A stretch of 64,000 nucleotides of DNA. Origin: Gigaspora rosea (lineage: Eukaryota; Glomeromycota; Glomeromycetes; Diversisporales; Gigasporaceae). The DNA is taken from assembly GCA_003550325.1 (NCBI GenBank), contig QKWP01000787.1:84189-148188 (forward strand), in the 5' to 3' direction. The translations under genes were made by a program, and so were the position numbers. The notes under the pieces were generated by a model. It searched no databases, was not told where the DNA came from, and saw nothing but the letters and a program-made list of their open reading frames with translations. Shown one piece after another: positions 46,030 through 57,182 of this stretch (position 1 is its first letter; each line of letters opens with the position of its first letter).

Positions 46030-46580
46030 ATAATTAGTAACTGAATTTTCACAGTAACTTAGAAATCGCGATTTTCCTAATACAAACTAATTCAACTCTA
46101 ACTATAGACTACAATGTGTTATAACAAGTTTTGTACAGAACTTTTTGTGAATTATAAAAATTCCAATGCAAACCAGGTCAACTATAACAATTGTGTTTTA
46201 CATTAGTAAGCATGTTCTGTAACAGAATTTTTAATAATAACTCACAAAAAACTTTAACTGCATATTATGTTTCATTGGAATAACGAGTAAATTTTGCAAT
46301 AAAATTTATATGGCAATTTATAATAATTCCAATGCAAATTAACTTAACCTAACCACATACTGTAATCACTGGAATAGCAAATGCTCTGTAATAGGATGCT
46401 TTACAATAATAACTCAACTGAAATAGCAAGTAGGTTTGTAATAGAATTTTTTACAAGTAATACCAATGCAGACCAACTCTTAACTATTTTTATGATCTTT
46501 GGAATAGATCTGTAACAATCTTATACATTATCCCAATGTATGTAGTTGCCATCAAAATAGTAAGTTCTATAAAGCAGGGG

Positions 46581-46830
46581 TCTTTTTCAATTTTTAATAG
46601 TCATCCTAACTAATTTAGTGTTTTGAGGATGCATCAAGTGTAGCCCGGATTTGCATGAGGAGAGCATCTTCTTGCTTTGCGAACACAAGGCAAAATTTTT
46701 ATGTTCTATAATTGGAATTTTAGTTTGAATTCTAAATGTTGAAAGATGCTCTCCTCATGCAGATCAGGTCTACAATCAATACCCCGAAGCACTAAACAAG
46801 GTAGGGCAGTTGTCAAAAATTGAAAAAGAT
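46581..46830. mobile_element. Foldback element; single arm also at 45201-45330
   Basis: Left arm tctttttcaatttttaatag...gaggagagcatcttcttgct pairs with the right arm gatgctctcctcatgcagat...tcaaaaattgaaaaaga. One arm alone recurs at about 45201-45330. Confidence 0.65.
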
Positions 46831-47558
46831 TATGCAGTTCTGTAATGTTTAATAAAAATCAAATACAAACTTAACTAAGTTTTATAAGAGAATTTTTTTA
46901 TTAACAATAGAAATTATGATCCCAATACAAACTTGACTCAACCTTAACCACACATTATATATCACTAAAATTGCAGGTTTTGCTACATTAACTCAGCGAA
47001 ATCATACAACTTCAATTCACTAATCCAACTTTAACCACGTACTGCATATCGCTGGAATGAGTATATGTTTTACCAGAATTTTTACAATAATTCGCAATAG
47101 AGATCATGATAATTTTAATGCAAACTAACTCAAATATATGCTGTGTCCACCAGAATAGAAGGCATGTTCCATAAAGTAACTCACGATAGAAATTACGATA
47201 ATTCCAATACAAAACTAACACAATTACATACTATATAACAGATTTTTTACAATAGCTCACAATAGAAATCTTTTTTAATTGGGCGAAGTATTTAATGTAA
47301 TTAATTAATTTTTATCCATACTGACTTAGGATGTATATGAACCTAATGATCATTCATTAACCGAAGTTAATAATTTCAATTTTTTTATTACCAAAAATTC
47401 AAAAAATAAATTATTGATATTAGAGTATCAACCTAATGTACCTGTTAGCAGTGGTACTACAGTACTTTCAAATTAAGGGTAGTCCGATTTAGAGTAAGAG
47501 TTATATTCTATTAATTCATGTTTACGGATTCCTGATCAAGCTCGAAATTTTTACGATT

Positions 47559-47588
47559 CCCGTGGCGGAGCCACGGGTCGGACGCTAG
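47559..47588 (+). mobile_element. Helitron-type 3' terminus
   Basis: A perfect 8-bp GC-rich stem, CCCGTGGC-gga-GCCACGGG (47559-47577), is followed after 7 bases by CTAG and then T (47585-47589). Hairpin, short spacer, CTRR and insertion before T is the classical Helitron 3' end. The matching 5' TC end is not identified, so the element's length is unknown. Confidence 0.6.
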
Positions 47589-47754
47589 TTATTTTAAGTT
47601 CCAGATGCTCGTATTTTAAAAAATAATTAAATTCTACTATAACTTGCGATAATCGAAACAAGAAAAAATTAAACAAACTAATGTTCCTATTAATACTTTT
47701 GATATTATCATTAAGTAAGTAAGATTTAATAATACAATAATCAATAATGCGTAT

Positions 47755-49252
47755 CAGATATTAAATTTAAAGTTTTAATAAATATACTATATAAGTATAT
47801 CTATAATGGTGTTACTTCGTTAGAAAAAGTTGATGCTTCCACTATTTTGATCTTTTAATTGCTTCCAATGAATTTGGATTTGAAGAATTGGTTGAACATA
47901 TTCAATTATTTTTAATTGAAAATAATGCTTCTTGGCTTCGTTTAAACTTTTATATTATTTATCGAACAAGTTTTAAAGATGATAATTTCAATGCTTTACA
48001 AAACTTATGTGCTAATTTGATTGTTAAATATCCAAATATAATTTTCGCTTCAGATGACTTTCTTACCCTTCCGGAAAAATATTTTAATTTTTATCATGGA
48101 TGAGGAATAATCTGGGATTACGTACTTAAATGGGAACTACTCAAAATCCTTCTTTAAATTTTAATCTTGAGCAATGGTCTGATGCAAACTTCTTAACTTT
48201 GGAAAAATACTCTCCAAAATTGTCTTCCATTAATACGTTATTTTCAAATTCCTGGTAAAGATGTTTTTGAAAAAGTTGGACCCTATCACAAAATTCTTGA
48301 ACCAACTTTATGGGCAGATATTTTGCAAAAATTTATATTACCAGATCAGACTGTAATTAATTCACCTATTTTACCTCCTCGAAAACTTATATTTACATCA
48401 TTACCTTTACGAGACACTTCACCTATTTATACATCTAGTCAACAATCTACACATTCGTCGTCTACAATAGAAAGAAGTAATATAAAAGAATTTGATCCTG
48501 ATAATTCAAATGCATTAATAGAACGTGAGCAAAAATATTTACGACATTCATTAACTACAACAACAAGAGATAATATAAAAGACATTGAACCAGATAACGC
48601 CAATGCATTAATAGAACGTGTGAAACAATATTTCCGAATATGCAAATATGAGAATTCAATTTTAGATTTAGACAAACTATTAGAGATTAATCCGAATGAT
48701 GCATTTGCATTAACATGGCTTATCCAGGATGGGCAGATTAGTAGAAGCAGTTAGAGATTTAAATAAATCATTAGAAATTAATCCAAATGATAATGCTGCA
48801 TTAAACGCTCGAGGAGAAATTTATCGTAAAATAGCTAGATACGGAGAAGCACTTACAGATTTAAACAAGTTATTGGAGATTAATCCAAATGACACATTTG
48901 CATTAAAGAATTGAGGAGAAACTTATCGAATATTAGGTAGATATAAAGAAGCACTTGCAGATTTAACGAAATCATTGATGATTGAACCAAATAGCGCATT
49001 TGCATTAGTAAATTGAGGAGATTCTTATAGAATGTTAGGTAAATACGAAGAAGCACTTGCAGATTTAATCAAATCATTGTATATTAAACCAAATGACGCA
49101 TTCGCATTAGGAAGTCGAGGAAAGACTTATTGCAAGATGTGTAGATATGAAGAAGCGCTTGCAGATATAAACAAATTATTAAAGATTGAACCAAATAATG
49201 TGACGGTCTCAAAAATTCATAAAGAACTTGTCGCAAATCTGAAAAGAAAATA
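47755..49252 (+). pseudogene. BTB-BACK protein fused to tetratricopeptide repeats, decayed
   Basis: The 5' part reads the end of a BTB domain (YIYNGVTSLEKVDASTI, then a one-base loss) and a BACK-like region (NEFGFEELVEHIQLFLIENN, then WDYVLKWGTTQNPSL and PGKDVFEKVGPYHKIL). After a low-complexity Ser/Thr stretch (about 48420-48475) come TPR units of ~34 residues (LEINPNDAFAL, GRYKEALADLTKSL, GKYEEALADLIKSL). BTB-BACK proteins usually act as cullin-3 adaptors, and TPRs bind proteins. Frameshifts break the BTB/BACK half. Two TPR linkers have TGA where the unit normally has CGA (Arg; N-R-G to N-stop-G, at about 48913 and 49013). Probably non-functional. Confidence 0.75.
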
Positions 49253-49278
49253 ATTAATTAGAAGTACTAAGCATCTTA

Positions 49279-49482
49279 TTGACTTGCAGTTATCTAGAAT
49301 ACTGTAATTTTAATAAAGAATTAATTGAAATAATTCTCAATGATGAATTAAATACAAATTATTTAAGTTACATGGCATATAAACAAAGTATTTTTTTTGT
49401 ATTGCGTATAGAAGACTCATCGAATGCGTTGAAAAATTCATGCTGTTATGTCAATCAATTGATTAATCTCATATTCTGCTGA
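49279..49482 (+). CDS. Short hypothetical frame after the TPR pseudogene
   Basis: 67 codons, including YCNFNKELIEIILNDELNTN. It may be a trailing fragment of the preceding gene. No family recognised; weak support. Confidence 0.2.
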   Translation: MTCSYLEYCNFNKELIEIILNDELNTNYLSYMAYKQSIFFVLRIEDSSNALKNSCCYVNQLINLIFC

Positions 49483-52199
49483 TCGAACTTTTGTCAATTC
49501 GTTATTTGTCATTTTGATTTATGAAAAATAAATAAGAAAAATCGTATGTAACAATTTATTATTATCATGGTTGTACAATATCGATATAACCGATTAGTAA
49601 GCAATAAATCCTAAATTATACCAGTATCAGCTCAGTATTACACCTAACCAATAACGATAAACAAAGACCACGGGATAGATTTTATTTCTTTATGCATCGA
49701 TAATTCAGGAAGTATTGATAACGGTAGTGTAATCATTGTGACAAATTGTTGACCGCTATGAAATGAAAGTTTATATAGAAGTGAATGCTGTTTGTCTTAC
49801 TCTCGAGAATTGAATAATTGAAGCTGATCCTTACTAATTAAGATATTCTTTTTTTCATTTTATTATTTTTATTTTTTTTATATATTTATTTATTTATTTT
49901 TTTGAACAACAAAGATTCAAAAATTCTAACTTTTGCCAACTATGGTGACGCAGGCCAAATGTGAAACTTATTTGTGCCTCAAAAGGAAACTAGCATAACT
50001 TACGTACGTATATGGTCGGGTTATACGAAAAGGAATGAATTTTATTTAAATTAGTACTACAATATAAACGCACAATTTCTGTATTTTACTCTTTATCTAT
50101 TTTGATGTTGTCACAGGTAAAGTGAACAATGGTCAAGAAATCGTTGATTAAAAGACCGCGACACATCATAGCATGATCGACAATCGTACCCAGTATGTAC
50201 GTAAGTAACTAATCGATGCATTCCACTAAGATCAAGCTAAAATTGAGTGAAACGTGATCAATCGTCCCAATCCAAACATTCGAAAGACCAATGTATATAA
50301 CTAAATCGAGAATTGAACACGGGCAAAAGGCCAGGTTTCAGAATGACGGGTTGAAATAACGAATTGGAGAGTTTTATGTCGGAAAAAAGGGAATTGCGGC
50401 AAAGTTTGAAAATTGGTATATGAAAGAAAAACCCATCCATTAATCAAGAATAACCAGATTGCAAATAGAATCATCAGTAAAATGATAATGTATAAACGTA
50501 ACAATCAAACAATTAATAAAATTACTATCTTCGATCTTAAAATAATTAGTAGATCAAAGATCCTCCAACGCCTTAATAATAGCTAAAACTCATAAGCAAT
50601 TGTTGAATAAATAAGTAAATGGAAGTAAATCTATATTGGACCAATTCGGCGCAACAGGTCTTTGTTGAAAATACTACAGTTGTGTTATTTCAGCATATAT
50701 CGAATTGATCTAGGATAAACGAAATTTAAATCCATTAATTGGCCATTTTTCTCGTATACTCCACATAACACAAGCAAGGGAAGTGTGTAGCAATTTAGCG
50801 TCAGTGGTTAACCGAAGAGAACAATTACCAGGGTATCATCCCATCGCTTTAGTTTTTACACCAAAATGTTGCCTTAAGTAATTAGGAACATTGAGCACAA
50901 ATGTATAAAAAGTTTAATATAATAGTATTTCAGTCTAAGTTATTAGGGATTATTTAAATAATCAGAAGTACCTTTTATTCAGCTTTCGTTAGATGATTTA
51001 TTTTAATTTAAATCTAAAATTTATTTTTTAATTCCAATGACAGATGAAAATGTGTATCTTTAATACAATCGATCAAGTAAAGTTATTTGTTGAAAAATCG
51101 TGGGGCGGTCTTCAATACTATTGTTTTAGAAAGACCAAAAGTATTAAAGATAACACAAGAAAATTTAATTAACGGAATAGAAATTATGCAGGGAATAATT
51201 TTTTATAATTTTATTAATTTTATTAAAACCAATCAATTCTTCTGTTAGTTTTATATTCACTAGCATTCATCACATTCAGAAATTCAGTAGAAATTTAATT
51301 ATGTTAATCACCACAAGTCGTTCACTACTTCAGAATGTTAATACAAGTAACTTAAAATGATAATACAGCACTAGTGTCGAATAACTCTACTTGTATCTAT
51401 ATTGCATAACTCTTTCATGCATACACCTTAATATCCTTGTTATTACGTATATATGCCGTATTTCAGCTATATTTATATATTTGTGTAATTTACTATTTTA
51501 AGTTCCAAAACAATGAACAATGAGATAATTAGTACTGACAATACAGCAATAAGTATAAATAAAGTATGTACCACGTGGTCAAATGACATTATTTGTGATA
51601 CTGTCTCATTAATTAATAATAAATAATATGAGTGTGTGACGCAGCAAAGGTCACTCATTATTTATTTACTTTAGCGCAAAATATTTTTTATTTATACATT
51701 CATATATTTTTTTTTAAAAAAATAACTTATTACATAACAGATAAAGGCGCCTAATCCTATATAGCATGTGAGAAACTTAAAATCATAAAAGAGTTAAAAA
51801 TCCGATCAATTCTATATATATATATACAATATAATAGATAGATTTAAATGCGATTCTAATATATTTCGGAGATGAAATTCGTCAGATATACCATTTTTCA
51901 AAAATGGCATTAGTAACTAGTGTTTGAAGTACCAAGCATAAATGCTTAGCACTATAAAAAGCCAAACATTTAATCTAAATATGGTCCCTAAATCTAAATC
52001 TAAAGTCTAATTTTAAATTTAAAGTCGTTAAAATAAAAATTCTGTAAAATCCCATAATAATAATCAAAACATATATCATTAAAAGAATTCATCTCTGATG
52101 ATTTTAAATAAATTCGTATTTTAAAATATTATGAGTCATATTGAAGAGTACGTATTAAAGGATTGTACTAAACACATGACTAGCGTTAATATTAATTAA
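49483..52199. other. Intergenic DNA, no supported gene
   Basis: AT-rich. Overlapping antisense frames at about 50258-50504 and one at 51473-51658 have no protein-like family pattern. I see no clear repeats. Confidence 0.45.
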
Positions 52200-52568
52200 T
52201 TAATGAAAATCATAACCATAAAGCATATCATTGGCAACATGTCTAGAATTATCAATAATTTGGCCACGTTGCCTGGCTAGATATCTATTAATCCTATTAG
52301 CAAGGTTGATGAAGAAACCTCTTTGATAAAGACTAAAATTTCTCCAAATATATTTAGCAACCCTTCGTATAATGTTGCGTCCATAAATATTTATCGAATT
52401 ACACACGGGTATTATTATAAGAAGTAAAGCACCAAAACGTGAAATGTTGTTATTGCCATTGTAATTTCTTGCCAATTCTTCGGTATTTCGAAATATAGGT
52501 CGGTAGAGTCCTGCGATTATTATGACTCTATGTGCGATCGTTGGGATATTAACGTTATTATGGGCCAT
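52200..52568 (-). CDS. HMG-box-like protein (divergent MATA-HMG family)
   Basis: An intact 122-residue frame starting MAHNNVNIPTIAHRV. Residues about 43-95 fit the three-helix pattern of an HMG box: helix 1 FGALLLIIIPVCNSI, helices 2-3 IIRRVAKYIWRNFSLYQRG then FFINLANRINRYL, with the conserved Trp in YIWRN and the aromatic/LA positions. HMG boxes bind DNA, and this family, including mating-type-like members, is strongly expanded in Rhizophagus. It lacks the usual basic-rich helix 1 (this one is hydrophobic), so either it is highly diverged or the assignment is wrong. The start is 5 bases from an A/T tract; the promoter is not evident. Confidence 0.5.
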   Translation of the reverse strand: MAHNNVNIPTIAHRVIIIAGLYRPIFRNTEELARNYNGNNNISRFGALLLIIIPVCNSINIYGRNIIRRVAKYIWRNFSLYQRGFFINLANRINRYLARQRGQIIDNSRHVANDMLYGYDFH

Positions 52569-52734
52569 TTATTTATTTTTTTTTAAAAAAAAAAATAAAA
52601 ATCGATATATGTATGTAAATATATATATTTATATACTGTATATAGTAAATAAAAATGGCTTGATCCAGAAAAAAAAGAACAGATCGATGATTGTCTTATA
52701 TAATAAAATTTCGTACATTCCCAAAGAGAACTGA

Positions 52735-53929
52735 ACCAATTAAACTTATCGAATCAGGTGTAATAAAAAAAAACTTCCAAATATGAATAAAGATGAAAGA
52801 GAAATGCGTTTAAGACTAAATTATTATTAGGCGAAATGATTTCATGTTCGTAATCTAGAATTGTCACGTTACCTATCAAAATTTGACAGCTTCACACAAA
52901 ACAAAAATAAAAAAAACAATCCTTTTTATTCCATCTCCTTTTTTGTCTTAAGGTATGTACAATTTTGGAAAAATGTCACCTTTCATTATACATAAGTCAT
53001 TTGATTGTTTATCTATATTATTTATATATTATTTATATATTATTTATATATTATTTATATACAGCTTTTAAAAAGAGCAACATCCGCTTTTTAGGCAATT
53101 TGTGTATGTGTAACTTTGAGGGTGTCCTATAGGAATTATTTTTGTTACTGTAATGAAGACCTCCTGATCAGTTTGATCACCTGATTAGTCATTATTAATA
53201 TCGGAATCATATTTGCTTACAAAAAATAATCCGATCAATAATAAGCAAAAATATTATTTTAGTCTTGTGTCAAAGTTCCTTTGTTCTTTTCTTAGTTCAT
53301 AATAATATTTTGTTTATTTAATATTTGCCTTGAACGGTCACATAATTAACAAATATAACACCAGTACAAATATAAATAAACTTTATAGTATTCCGGGAAA
53401 GTTAAAACTCACGTCATATGATGTATGAAAATTTTTACTATTGGTTCTTTCTTTTTTTTTTTTGTTTCTATTAATTCTAGGAGAAAATCCAATTTAGATA
53501 ATAGAGCTTTGTACACTGCCCAGTGTGACCCGATTCTTTAAATGCTGAAAATTAACAATCACATGTATTTATATCATATAATCGTATAAATAATATTTTA
53601 GCATATAGGGCTCCGCATGTAGGGCACGCATATAAAGTTTTACGGTGATACAAATTTGTAAAATTTCATAAACTTAAGATTTTAGAAATAAGTAAAATTT
53701 TGCTATATATTTCTGAAATTAAACCACATACATGATTAGTAATCATATCACATGAACTATCGTTATCAATATTTAAAAAATTTGCAGTAGTGATTCAATT
53801 ATTTATCATTCACAGTGTTGGCACTTAGACTATGTCCAATAAAAATTTCATTTGAATATGATATCTGGACATATAAAAGTTTGTATGTACAAATTTGTGA
53901 GTAATAGAAGTTAAGATAGTATTATATTC
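52735..53929. other. Intergenic DNA with short tandem repeat
   Basis: A 13-bp unit (tatttatatatta) repeats about four times at 53008-53062. Otherwise AT-rich; no gene. Confidence 0.55.
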
Positions 53930-54072
53930 CACGGTCCCTAATGTTCTCCTGTGAACATTTCTGATGATATTTTTATGATGATGTAATACCGTGAAGATAT
54001 CAAAAATTTTTGCACGGTATGACATCATCATTAAAAATTTTAGTCAGAAACGTTACGGGCATAGGAACCGTG
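53930..54072. mobile_element. Hairpin element (CACGGT...ACCGTG)
   Basis: The left arm cacggtccctaatgttc ... tgatgatgtaataccgtg pairs with cacggtatgacatcatcatt ... cataggaaccgtg. No coding content. Confidence 0.6.
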
Positions 54073-55344
54073 AAATATATCAGATATTACACATGCGCCG
54101 TAAACACCATGTGTTACCATGGCCTCGCCGTGCTAACTCATGATATTCACAACAGCCCGTGTAATATCTATTACATATATCATAAAAGAAATTTTTTAAT
54201 GAGATTTTACCTATAACCTGTACTAACCCTAACATGGATAAAAAGTAATATTAGACTCCCTCAAATATTAACTGTTAAAAAAAATAAAAAAAATAAATGT
54301 CATAAATTTTGTTAACCACACATACTGTCATAAATGTATTTAGCTTATATCTATACAAACAACTGTATACATTTCTTACATACAAATTGTGCAATATTTC
54401 TTTGATACACCAAATTTGTCCAGTTGCCAGCACTGCATTCGATTCATAAAAATAAGTTGGAAGATCTGTTGCATAGTTTTACTTATTTGTGTCGGCTGTA
54501 AAAACTCTCTAAAAAAGAAACATAAACATTCATAAGTATAAAATTTTGAATCAAAAGACTATGGCACTAATTAAAGATGACAGAAATGAAACAGTTTGAA
54601 TTTTTATCCTTTGAAAATAACTCAATTAAGTAATCTCTGTACAATATTAAATCCCTTTTCAAGATTGTGTATCGGCACAAAGCGAATCCGTGGTTGAGCA
54701 TTTATTTAAAGGGAAATATAAGATCTGTTACATGTAAACTCGGTGAAGTATTTCTAGGCTTTAGAGTACAAAAAATTTTTATTGGTTGTGCTGCGAATTT
54801 GTTATCGTGTAACGGCCTGTTACAATTTAAACTTATCTATCCTTTATTAATATTATAAAGATTATTTTATTATATTATATGCTAGACCTATTTATTATAT
54901 TATATTTTCTAAGCCTATTAAAATATTATATTTATGTTTAATAACACCTACATTTAAAAGGTATTCGATCAAAAATGGATATAGTTACACACCTATACAC
55001 AGTGATGTCACTTGGCCATTTGGCCGGCCAATGGCCGTGGCCAAAATGCCAAAAATATAATTTCACTTTTGGCCAAAACGGTCAAATAAAGCTAGATTTG
55101 ATTGGTCAATATTAATACATGTTTATTATTAATTATATTGCTTTAGCATTTAAAGATATAGCTAGAATGAAGCTTATTTACATACTTTTTAGCTTCGTGA
55201 TTAATGAGGCTCAAATTTCAATAAAAATATCTTTAAATAAAATAACTAATTCGATATTTATAATATATAATGGATTAACGGGTTTAGAATTAAAAAAAAA
55301 AATAGCGTATTTCGGAAATAAATAAGAATTTAAAATTTTAACCA
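54073..55344. other. Intergenic DNA
   Basis: No gene seen. A GC-rich cluster of GGCCA motifs (ggccatttggccggccaatg) lies at about 55014-55050 inside otherwise AT-rich DNA. Confidence 0.5.
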
Positions 55345-55925
55345 AATACATAGTAAATAATAAACTTTCACTCAAATTACATACTAAACCTTCGCTCAAA
55401 AATTACTTACTGAACCTTTGCTCAAATTACTTATTAAACCTTTGCGCAAATTATTTTTTATATATCTTACTGAACCTTAGCTCAGCTTACTTACCGGTAC
55501 TAAACTTTCGCTCAAATTACTTACTAAACCTTTGTTCATATTACTTATTAAACCTTCGCTTAAATTATTTTTATACAACTTGCTGAACCTTCGCTTAAAT
55601 TATTTTTATACAACTTGCTGAACCTTTGCTTAAATTATTTATTAAATCTTCACTTAAGTAGTCTTTCTATATAACTTACTAAACCTTTGCTCAAATTACT
55701 TGCTAAACCTTTGCTTACTAAACTTTACTCAAATTACTTACTAAACATTTGCTCAAATTACTTATTAAACTTTTGTTCAAATTATACTTTTATATAATTT
55801 TTTAAATCTTCGCTTAAATTACTTTTTTATATGGCTTATTAAACTTTCGCTTAAATTATTTTTATTATAGCTTATTAAATCTTTGTTTAAATTATACTTA
55901 TTAAACTTTCGCTTAGATTTTTTTT
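55345..55925. repeat. Minisatellite of ~25-30 bp units
   Basis: Around 20 variants of ttactaaacctttgctcaaa follow each other, some separated by tttttatataac. The frames across it are artefacts. Confidence 0.85.
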
Positions 55926-56085
55926 TTTTTTTTACATAGCTTAACAATTGTTACTTAAATTATTATAATTGGCAAAAACTCTTTTTTTGCTTTTTAAAAT
56001 TTCAGGAGTTTTGCTAAAAAAAACAAGTATGACCTCTATACTAGATGTCTTGAGTTCTATAATTTCATAGGATTATGTAACTTAT

Positions 56086-56352
56086 GATCCTGCAAACCAA
56101 TTTAGATAATTTTGGTATCATTCGAATTATTTTACTGAGATGAATCTAATAGCACTATTATCCAAATTGGATTACAGGATCCAGAGATATAAGTTGTTTT
56201 ATGTGATCAAATCTATTTCTGTGGATTGTATATCTTGTGACTCTGCGATCCAATTGAATGATTTAGGTATTATTCAAATTGTCTTAGTGAGACAATTGGA
56301 ATTGTACCAAATTGTCCAAATCGAATCACAGAGTCCTAAGATACATGATTCA
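56086..56352. repeat. Two consecutive related foldbacks
   Basis: aacttatgatcctgcaaacc (about 56086) pairs with ggatccagagatataagtt (about 56176). A second, similar pair is tatatcttgtgactctgcga and agtcctaagatacatga (about 56228-56347). The frame 56140-56358 runs through them and is not a gene. Confidence 0.55.
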
Positions 56353-56446
56353 TGGTAATAAAATTGATTTTTTGTGCATACCTTACATTTAAGCAGCCAA
56401 GTCTATTAATAAAATCTGTTTAAATTTTGTAAAAAATTTTACTGTA

Positions 56447-56814
56447 TTTGCTCAAAGTAATGCACACCTGTGCATTATTTTGAGGGAATGCACATTATTT
56501 CGAGTACGCACATGGGCGTTATTTTGGGGTAAAGTCTAATTTCTAAAAAATTCTGCGTTATATATATGTGATGCATAAAAATCCTGTATTTCTGAATTTT
56601 ATTTATAGCTTTTCCAATCTAAATCAGATTTTTTGACTAAAAAAATTCTTATTTCTGCTTGTTATTTGAATTCATTATTTCAGCAGATTATTAATTCGGC
56701 ATTTGGAATGTGTGTTATATTGGGACACACATGGGTGTTATTTCGAAACCAACATGCTATTTTAAGAAAATGCAATTTTTGAAATATTGCCGATGTGCAT
56801 TATTTCGAGTAAAT
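56447..56814. mobile_element. TA-flanked inverted-repeat element
   Basis: Ends TTTGCTCAAAGTAATGCAC and the reverse complement of gtgcattatttcgagtaaa are flanked by TA. Internal tgcacattatttcgagta motifs recur. It fits a Tc1/mariner-type miniature element. Confidence 0.55.
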
Positions 56815-57182
56815 AAGTATATTATATATAATTTAGTGTAACAAACATATTACTTAGTAAACTTTGTTCATTTTGCTTAACAAAAAATCAAGTTCATTAT
56901 GTACCCACGGAATTAGGACCATGGCTTTTAAATTCTCATAAATTATAAGTGTTGTAACTTTTATTATTAAAAAAAATTTTAGTTTATAAAGAATAAAAAA
57001 ATTTTACAGTTAAATAATAAATTTATATATTTTATATATTAAATTTTACAAATAATTACAATCTTTTGAAGAACTTTTATATGTGACAAAAAAAAATCCA
57101 CGGAATTAGGTATGATCACCTTAGAATTGTATAATATATTAAAAAATTTATTGGTTAATTATAGATAATAAAAATAATTTAC

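Larger units (their letters stand above)
44550..47285. repeat. Long degenerate tandem-repeat domain, ~70-130 bp units
   Basis: Motifs such as ttaaccacatactatgtatc, atcactggaatagcaagtag, gtaacagaattttttacagt and acaatagaaattacaataat recur in order about every 70-130 bases. Copies of the 'accacatact' motif lie near 44947, 45405, 45475, 46350, 46940 and 47030. Two large sections (about 44870-45800 and 46190-47280) look like duplicates. Small frames inside are not genes. Confidence 0.65.

Noticed and set aside
50258-50504. Two overlapping minus-strand frames
   Set aside because: No domain pattern; overlapping in different frames in intergenic DNA.
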